From assembly GCA_030844895.1 (NCBI GenBank), contig CM061228.1, forward strand, positions 134,521,068 to 134,585,067: a stretch of DNA of 64,000 bases, read 5' to 3'. The notes below the pieces were generated by a model, which saw only the letters and a list, made by a program, of their open reading frames with translations, did not search any database and was not told the DNA's origin. Position 1 is the stretch's first letter. Each line of letters begins with the position of its first letter. Positions 57,949-64,000 of this stretch are shown piece after piece. Both the position numbers and the translations under genes were made by a program. Source of the DNA: Ambrosia x helenae. Its lineage: Eukaryota > Streptophyta > Magnoliopsida > Asterales > Asteraceae.

Positions 57949-58472
57949 ATACTCTTTCAAGTTTTTATTATTATTTTTTACATTTTTTTATACAATTTTG
58001 TGGGTTCGAAGTTATTTTATTCTTTCTTGTTCGTACCCATATTAAAATATAGAATTGTATATACTATGTAGACACACCTAGAAAATCTTGTTTGAATTGT
58101 TTGTCTATCTATACATTCTTGTAATTATTTACATGGTATACGAAATGAATTTTCATGTTATTGTATATTTATTTAATTTTTGTTTTATTGTATAAGCTGC
58201 AATTTAGTAATAGTATTGATGTTGGTTAACTAATTATAATTTATTGATCAATCTTTCTTCCAAGTGAATATTACTCCACTAAGACCACTAGCTAAATGTC
58301 ATGCGACATGATTAATATGTGATCGTAGATCCAGCCACCTTTTAATGAGTAATTACTTTAGTGTTTTTAACATTATTATGCTATTTCTTGTTAAGCGTAT
58401 CTGTTTTACATGCACAATTCCGGTATGAATTAATAAAATCTATTTATTTATACTTTATTTATTAACGTAAAG
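57949..58472. other. 3' flank of the secreted-peptide gene
   Basis: AT-rich. It should hold the 3' UTR (for example AATAAAA near 58432, or signals nearer 58050). No other feature. Confidence 0.4.
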
Positions 58473-58491
58473 AGAGTTTTACCTTTTGTTT

Positions 58492-58771
58492 GTTTTTTTT
58501 TTTGAAAAGATACTTTCATAAAACAAAGGCGCCGCAAGTCCTCAAATCAAGGACCAACGACCCAAACAAGCGAACAAAACATCAAGCCAACGGGCAAATA
58601 CACCATTATTTCCAATCTACACTTTTAAACCTAAACCTATTCCGGATCCAAAAATAAGTCTTTGATTTGATGGTCTCTACAATCTCTCAAGGTCTTCGCT
58701 TTTTCTTGTTGAAGATCCTCTCGTTTCGCTCGATCCAAATCGCCCACATAGTAGTATACACGATGCCTCTA
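58492..58771 (-). mobile_element. 5'-truncated LINE fragment with 19-bp target duplication
   Basis: AGAGTTTTACCTTTTGTTT repeats exactly at 58473-58491 and 58772-58790. Between them, on the minus strand, is the last ~280 bp of a LINE: a frame with GIVYTT, similar to GIVYTTLLTLW in the LINE at 19887, ending in a poly(A) tail (the T run at about 58493-58504). It is a severely truncated insertion. Confidence 0.9.
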
Positions 58772-58790
58772 AGAGTTTTACCTTTTGTTT

Positions 58791-58921
58791 AAATAAATAC
58801 AAATTACTATTAGTAATATGGATGGTTCCAATGTGATTTTAAGTATAAAATATGAGTTAGTTAGTAATGTGGATTGCTCCAATGGGCTATGGCAACGTTA
58901 GCTTTTGACCATGCTTGGCTT
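58791..58921. other. non-coding spacer
   Basis: AT-rich, with nothing recognisable. Confidence 0.4.
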
Positions 58922-58930
58922 TTAAATAAA

Positions 58931-59209
58931 GGAGAATTGGATTTTAATAATCTATACTTTGTCTCCTTGGCCAGCAATAATCTGTACTTAATAAATTCCC
59001 TACAACAGTCCCAACTTTTAACTTATTGGCCAACAATGAACTTTTTAACTTTCAAACTCTTTCAGTTTTGAAAATGGGATAGTTATCAGTTAACAAAAGT
59101 TCATTGCCGGCCAATAATTTGAAAGTTGGGACTGTTGTGGGCAATATCTTAAGTATGGATTATTATTGGCCAACGAGGCAAAGTTTGGATTATTAAAATC
59201 CAATTCCCC
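58931..59209. mobile_element. Mutator-like foldback MITE
   Basis: GGAGAATTGGATTTTAATAA at the left and its near reverse complement at the right continue inward, so nearly the whole 279 bp folds on itself (ACAACAGTCCCAACTTT pairs with AAAGTTGGGACTGTTGT). TTAAATAAA flanks both sides (58922-58930 and 59210-59218), a 9-bp duplication typical of Mutator-like elements. Decayed relatives lie at 26521 and 62349. Confidence 0.85.
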
Positions 59210-59218
59210 TTAAATAAA

Positions 59219-59723
59219 AGTTATTATTGCTGTTAACTTTATTGTGACTGACATGTTTGGCTGAGATGGTGGATCTACTGTGTTTGATCCTTATCATGTT
59301 ATATGTTGCTATATTCACGTAAAAAGATCATTAACTAATTTTTTAGATTCATGTAAAACGATCAATGAAGAACAAGAAGAAAATTGGGGGGGGGGGGTCG
59401 TTATGGGTGTGTACGGTGTACCGTTGACCGTTTAAAAAAAAAAAAAAAAAAGAACAAGAAGAAAATAAAATGGTGCCGGAGGTTTTATATAGCCTTTATC
59501 CTTTATGAAGGGCTAAAATTAGTTTTTTTACATGGATTCAAAAGGTTGTTCAATGTTTGTTACCGATTGTGGTTTCCAACACCGATAATGTTTTAACATA
59601 TTGCGGTTTGCCAAAACCATGGGGGATTAAACATTTTAAACCCTATATCTATAAAGAAATTATCTAATCTGTAAAATATGTAGATGCCATATATATGAAG
59701 CATTTGCATGATATAAAATAGCA
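59219..59723. other. non-coding, G and A homopolymers
   Basis: A G run at about 59387-59397 and an A run near 59433-59450. No gene. Confidence 0.5.
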
Positions 59724-59733
59724 TATATATGTA

Positions 59734-61049
59734 GGGTTAGGATCAAATACACAAGACACTTTATCTAGGAAGGGTGAGAAGGAATGCGATCCATTGATCA
59801 TATATTTGAAGGGTTGAGATTAGTTTGTTTGAAAAAAATAAATGATAAATTAGAGGAAGGGCATAAAAGGAAAACCACATTTGTTGACTTTCTCTCTCCA
59901 CATGCAATGCACATGTCAATTCCCCCTATCATTTTAAAACGTCTATAACTTTTTCATACGACATTTTTTTTCCAAAAAAATTTCACCATATTAACGAGCG
60001 TTTTTTTATCTTTAATATGAGTACCACATTGATACATTAAAATTGAAAAAAAAAATTCATGCTAAATGGGTTTTCTTCTCCATTGTGTCTTCTGCTCGTT
60101 CATTGTGTTATAATATGCATGTGTGCTTTATAAATATGTTATTTATGTTTTTTTAGTCTACACATGATTTAACTTTGTCCATTGTGTTTTTAGTATGCTT
60201 TTCATTGTATTTTACGCAAATGAGTTTTGTATTTAGGTGTACATTGTGTTTTATTATGTTATTCATTGTGTTTAAGTTCATTATTCATTGTGTTTTAGTC
60301 TTCTTTTCATTGTGTCTTTAATATGTCGTCCATTGTGTTTTATTAGACTGTTCATTGTGTTTTATACTCTATTGTTCATTGCATATTTAATTGGTACTCA
60401 TTGTGTTTTACGTTATCTCCATTGTGTCTTACGCAACTGGGTTTTCAACTTTTTTTTCCAAAAGTATTCATTGTGTTTTAATCTTCTGTTTATTGTGTCC
60501 TTATTATGTCGTCCATTGTGTTTTACACAATTGGGTTTTTAACTTTTTTTTTTCAAACGTATTCATTGTGTTTTATTGTTCTGTTCATTGTGTCTTTAGT
60601 ATGTCATCCATTGTGTTTTACGCAACTGAGTTTTCAACTTTTTTTTTTCAAAAGTATTCATTGTGTCTTTAGTATGTCGTCCATTGTGTTTTACTAGACT
60701 CTTGGTTATGTTTTATACCATATATTTAATTGGTGCTCATTATGTTTTACACTCCATTGTGTCTTACGTAAGTGAGTTTTGAATTTTTTTTCCAAAGTAT
60801 AACAATATGGTACTCATATTAAAGATAAAAAGACGCTCAATTTTATGGTATAATTTTTTTAAAGAACAGATGACGTATAAAAAAGTTACGGACATTTAAA
60901 AATGAAGGTGGAAATGGCATGTGACTTGCATGTGCATATGCTTTTGACAAAATTACCCCTCCCACTTGTTTTATCTTTGGACACATGTCATTTTCTAGTG
61001 GCTTCTCACCCTTCTCATTTTTTGTAGCCTTTGTAGAATAACTCAACCC
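59734..61049. mobile_element. Mutator-like non-autonomous element with internal CATTGTGTTTTA repeats (1.3 kb)
   Basis: GGGTTAGGATCAAAT at the left and ATAACTCAACCC at the right are imperfect inverted ends. Inside them GAAGGGTGAGAAG and its inverse, and about 60 bp around ATTAACGAGCG and GACGCTCAAT, also pair. TATATATGTA is duplicated exactly at 59724-59733 and 61050-61059, a 10-bp duplication (though TA-rich). The centre is a repeat array. There is no transposase. Confidence 0.75.
60090..60770 (+). repeat. array of TTCATTGTGTTTTA-type words
   Basis: More than twenty copies of CATTGTGTYTT occur at irregular spacing. A higher-order unit of about 115 bp (from GCAACTGGGTTTTCAACTTT onward) repeats about two and a half times between 60430 and 60690. 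The short frames across it, rich in Cys, Phe and Leu, simply read the repeat. Confidence 0.85.
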
Positions 61050-61059
61050 TATATATGTA

Positions 61060-62348
61060 ATCTTAAAGTCATTCCCTCCTAATGTGTCTTATTACAAAGC
61101 AATAGTTTAAAGGTTAGGTTCAGCATGAGACACCGGGCCGTGGGGACAGAACCTCACGGTTCATCACGTGGCCGGTTCGGCTTGTGATGTTGGTGAAGCT
61201 AAAAGGGAACTGTCATGAGTGTGACTCATGTTGGTATAACTTGTAAGTATGTTAGGCCAAAAAATGAATCTTATAATATGTATACATCCAAATGAACATG
61301 ATCACCAATTAAGAGACCACACCTTGGTTTTTTTATATGTTTTACATGTCTTATAACTATAACCAAAAGTAGGATACATTGCAAGCCTCGTATTACATTT
61401 GAGAGCAAATCACACTCTAAAAATACATTCTTCCAGGCTGAAATTGTCCTTACTTTTTGCAACATATATACCCACAAACCCATATTTAGGCTTTGTTCAA
61501 TATCAATAATCTAAATAAATCCCACCCATTCCAATTTGCACCACACCATGTCACCATCACGTCACAATGACACACAAACTTTTTTAATTTAACTAATTTA
61601 AATTACTTAAAATTCATATATATAAATACTTAACTTTATATAAGATTAAATCACTTAAAAATTATTTTCAATACATGATTAATCACCTTAACTTTTAGAT
61701 ATTAAACTCAGGTGGCTGGTGTCGGAAATTTGTTCTTTATCAGTTTTTATAAAATATAGTTTGTCATAGAATCAATAAAAAGTTTAAGTTCTTTACATAC
61801 TGCATAATTTAAATTTATGTAGAATTTATACTTTTAAAAGAAAATCTAACATAATTTGCACGATTTTGATTTTTGTGGGTTTACTTAATTTGACTTGGAA
61901 AAACTTGTTTTCACATTCACACTCACGAGTCACGAAAGCCAGCTATAAGAACGATATTTTTTTAAATTAATGTAACAAATCACCATAATATGATACATGC
62001 ATCGATCAGAAAATAAGATGTACATATGTCTCTCTAAAAGCATATTATTAGACGTACTTTTGTATAGGTAGGACGTATCATGAATTTATAGTGTTAACAT
62101 TTAAAAAATATCAATCACATAAATATTTTAAGTTTAAAAAATTGATGAAACTATTTGCATATATTTCCCCTACGTTTATTTAAGTAATTAAGTCACAATT
62201 ACCTTTTATTTGATCATTAGGAAATTGTTATGTCTTCGTCTGTGTATAAACTAAAAGCAATATGAAAATATCCTATAATATACTATATTTTTTACAACTA
62301 AGTGATAAATATTATTAACTCAATAGATAGGGTATTTTTAACTAAGAA
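61060..62348. other. non-coding
   Basis: Mostly AT-rich. A GC-richer patch at 61125-61200 (ACACCGGGCCGTGGGGAC) is unassigned. No gene supported on either strand. Confidence 0.45.
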
Positions 62349-62762
62349 AATTGGATTTTAATAATTTCTAGACTTATTGGTCGATTAATCCCAACTTAGA
62401 AAATATTTATCAATAGTCTCAACTTTGTATATATTTTTTCTTTATCGATACCATAGTTACTGAAAGTTAACTCAATTAGTTTTTGTTAGCGTTCATGTCA
62501 TCCAAATTTTACAACATAAGTAGTCCACTCATTAAAAATTTGACTAATTTGCCATATAAGCAGTCTACGTCATCAAAATTTTGACTTTTTATCGCATAAT
62601 TAAGCAGTCCACACCAACAAAACCTACATGTGCTAACTTTCAGTAAGTATGAGATACGTGAAAGAAAATTATTCATAATTAGAAGTGTTGGTAAACATTT
62701 TTTGAGATTTGATTAATCCCGATCAATATAATAGGTCAAAATTAAGATTATTAACATCGATG
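62349..62762. mobile_element. possible foldback element related to that at 58931
   Basis: The left side begins TTGGATTTTAATAATTT. Inner words such as TTACTGAAAGTTAACTC and GCTAACTTTCAGTAAG pair in inverted orientation, and TCGATTAATCCCAAC pairs in part with GATTAATCCCGATC reversed. Boundaries are approximate. Confidence 0.4.
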
Positions 62763-62976
62763 TTTTATTGATTAATCATTATAATATTTTACTATTATAA
62801 TAACTTTCGAGTATATTTTGTTTTTTCTGTTATAACTATCATGATATAATATTATATAAAATTTTGAGCATGGCTTGCAATGTACTTATTTTAATTTACG
62901 TTTGGATTCAAATTCTACTTAGAAAAGAGTTGTAAATACTAATGTATAAGTGAACAATACAATTTTTTATTTTACG

Positions 62977-63337
62977 TGGGTCTTCTTGAATACAAAGGCG
63001 AAAACAATGTAATCAAGTATGGTAGACTATAGAGATAATATAGATCAACTCAAAACAAGAAATAACACGCGGCTATACTAATAAATCACTCGAATTCAAA
63101 GCTCACACAGAGCAAAAAGGTTACACACTCAAAACACGCACTTAAGAGGAGACAAAATGAGAGAACTAACTAAGAGGATGAGAGAATGAGGCATTTATAT
63201 CTTCCATCATTCTCCACGTCCGGGCTCCCTGGGCATTTAATCAAAGTTTTGCCATTGGGAATACAAAACACATATTAAACAACCAAAATAAATAAACATT
63301 AATAAACGACACTATGCTACGGACATCTGCACCAACA
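62977..63337 (-). mobile_element. probable Copia-type solo LTR
   Basis: On the minus strand it begins TGTTGGTGCAGATGTCC, has a TATA box (GATATAAATG, 63192-63202 region) followed by CCTCATTCTCTCATCCTC, and ends about AAGAAGACCCA. Size and layout fit a small LTR. No adjacent internal domain is seen, and the 5-bp flanks (TTACG and CTCAC) do not match, so the outer limit or the solo status may be wrong. Confidence 0.5.
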
Positions 63338-63431
63338 CTCACATTATACATGTTATCAAATTTGCATAAGGTATTTTTTCTCTTTTAATATAAAGTGATG
63401 TCGTTTACACTTTTTGTTATTTGAGTAACAT

Positions 63432-63774
63432 AAGGGGGAGGGGCGCCCCCCATAAACCACACGGGTACCCCACAGGAACACCGCCGCTAATGTACCGGGT
63501 AGTGGGGTCGGATATAGTTCACGGGTGCTAGCCAATGACAATGAGAGAGATAGAGAAAGAAGATATAAAAAGGTGGGACGCATTACTTTAAGGTACTCTT
63601 GCCACCACACATGTGCTATATGAGGCAATGAATCAGGATAGTGAGGTGACAGTACACGATTTGAGAGAATGAGAGTCCCCTCAAAGAGATAGAGAAAGGA
63701 TATATAAAAAGGTGGGACCCATTGATCAGGGAGTGAGGTGACAATGCACGATTTGAGGGAATAAAGGTCCCCCA
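63432..63774. mobile_element. GC-rich-ended MITE with internal duplication
   Basis: GGGGGAGGGGCGCCCCCC at the left is a near-palindrome, and AAAGGTCCCCC marks the right. Inside, a segment with GAGATAGAGAAAG, ATATAAAAAGGTGGGAC and CACGATTTGAG occurs twice. A clean target duplication was not found. The minus-strand 143-residue frame over it is a by-product of the repeats. Confidence 0.45.
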
Positions 63775-63784
63775 TATAACATGT

Positions 63785-64000
63785 CAAATATAGTTGATTT
63801 TTTTTACCGTCTAAACAACTTTAGGGTCGTTACCATATTTGTTTTATAATTTTATCGACATGGCGGTAAAAAATTCATTAAAAACATAATTACATTTGCA
63901 ATAGAGTATTATTAGTATCCTATGTTGTAGTGAGTGTCGGTAAGCAAACCGATGCTGGCCGAACTAAATTATACAAATATTCATTTTTTGTGGTATTCAT
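63785..64000. other. non-coding right edge
   Basis: AT-rich, with no feature visible before the window ends. Confidence 0.4.

Noticed and set aside
60288..60697. Cys/Phe/Leu-rich frames that look like membrane proteins
   Set aside because: They are translations of the CATTGTGTTTTA repeat array in several frames.
63356..63787. 143-residue minus-strand frame
   Set aside because: It spans a MITE and its internal duplication; the repeated SLSLSL comes from GAGA runs.

Overview
The window looks like gene-poor nuclear DNA of a flowering plant. It is AT-rich and almost entirely made of plant-type transposable elements: LTR retrotransposons primed by initiator Met-tRNA, LINEs, SINEs, Helitrons, hAT-, Mutator- and CACTA-type DNA elements. 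It carries only two compact host-like genes. The repeat families resemble those of Asteraceae, but that is an impression from memory and not proven here. There are no bacterial features, CRISPR arrays or rRNA genes.

Layout. 1-232: 3' end of a CACTA transposon. About 2085-6408: a DNA element with ~190-bp inverted ends that contains a 2.6-kb solo LTR, inserted in a CT microsatellite, and a foldback MITE. 6512-13248: a ~580-bp solo LTR split by a complete 6.1-kb non-autonomous LTR retrotransposon. 13319-16190 and 17650-18735: two more solo LTRs, with a hAT-type MITE and a SINE between them. 18757-24410: MITEs, a 3.2-kb broken LINE, a SINE, and a hAT MITE nested inside another. 24748-25298: a small two-exon gene followed by a 390-bp tandem duplication. 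26114-34909: decayed repeats, a Copia fragment, a compact Helitron, a second Copia end and hAT MITEs. 35143-39013: a complete 3.9-kb non-autonomous LTR retrotransposon. 39062-54278: three Helitrons nested one inside another, all on the minus strand, also holding a 3.7-kb solo LTR. The innermost Helitron carries broken exons of a DEAD-box RNA helicase and of a KAC/KIN-14-like kinesin. 57667-57948: an intact gene for a small secreted signalling-peptide precursor. 58473-64000: a LINE fragment, Mutator-like foldback elements, a probable Copia solo LTR and a GC-rich element.

How it fits together. The structure is a record of insertions dated by nesting and target-site duplications (TSDs). I found perfect 5-bp TSDs for two complete LTR elements and five solo LTRs, longer TSDs for LINEs, SINEs and Mutator-like MITEs, and the expected A/T flanks for the Helitrons. 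Neither complete LTR retrotransposon has room for gag-pol, so both must depend on enzymes made elsewhere. The strongest candidates for something new are the Helitron-in-Helitron-in-Helitron locus with its two-gene capture and the two-motif peptide precursor. All boundaries were read by eye; no alignment or database search was run.
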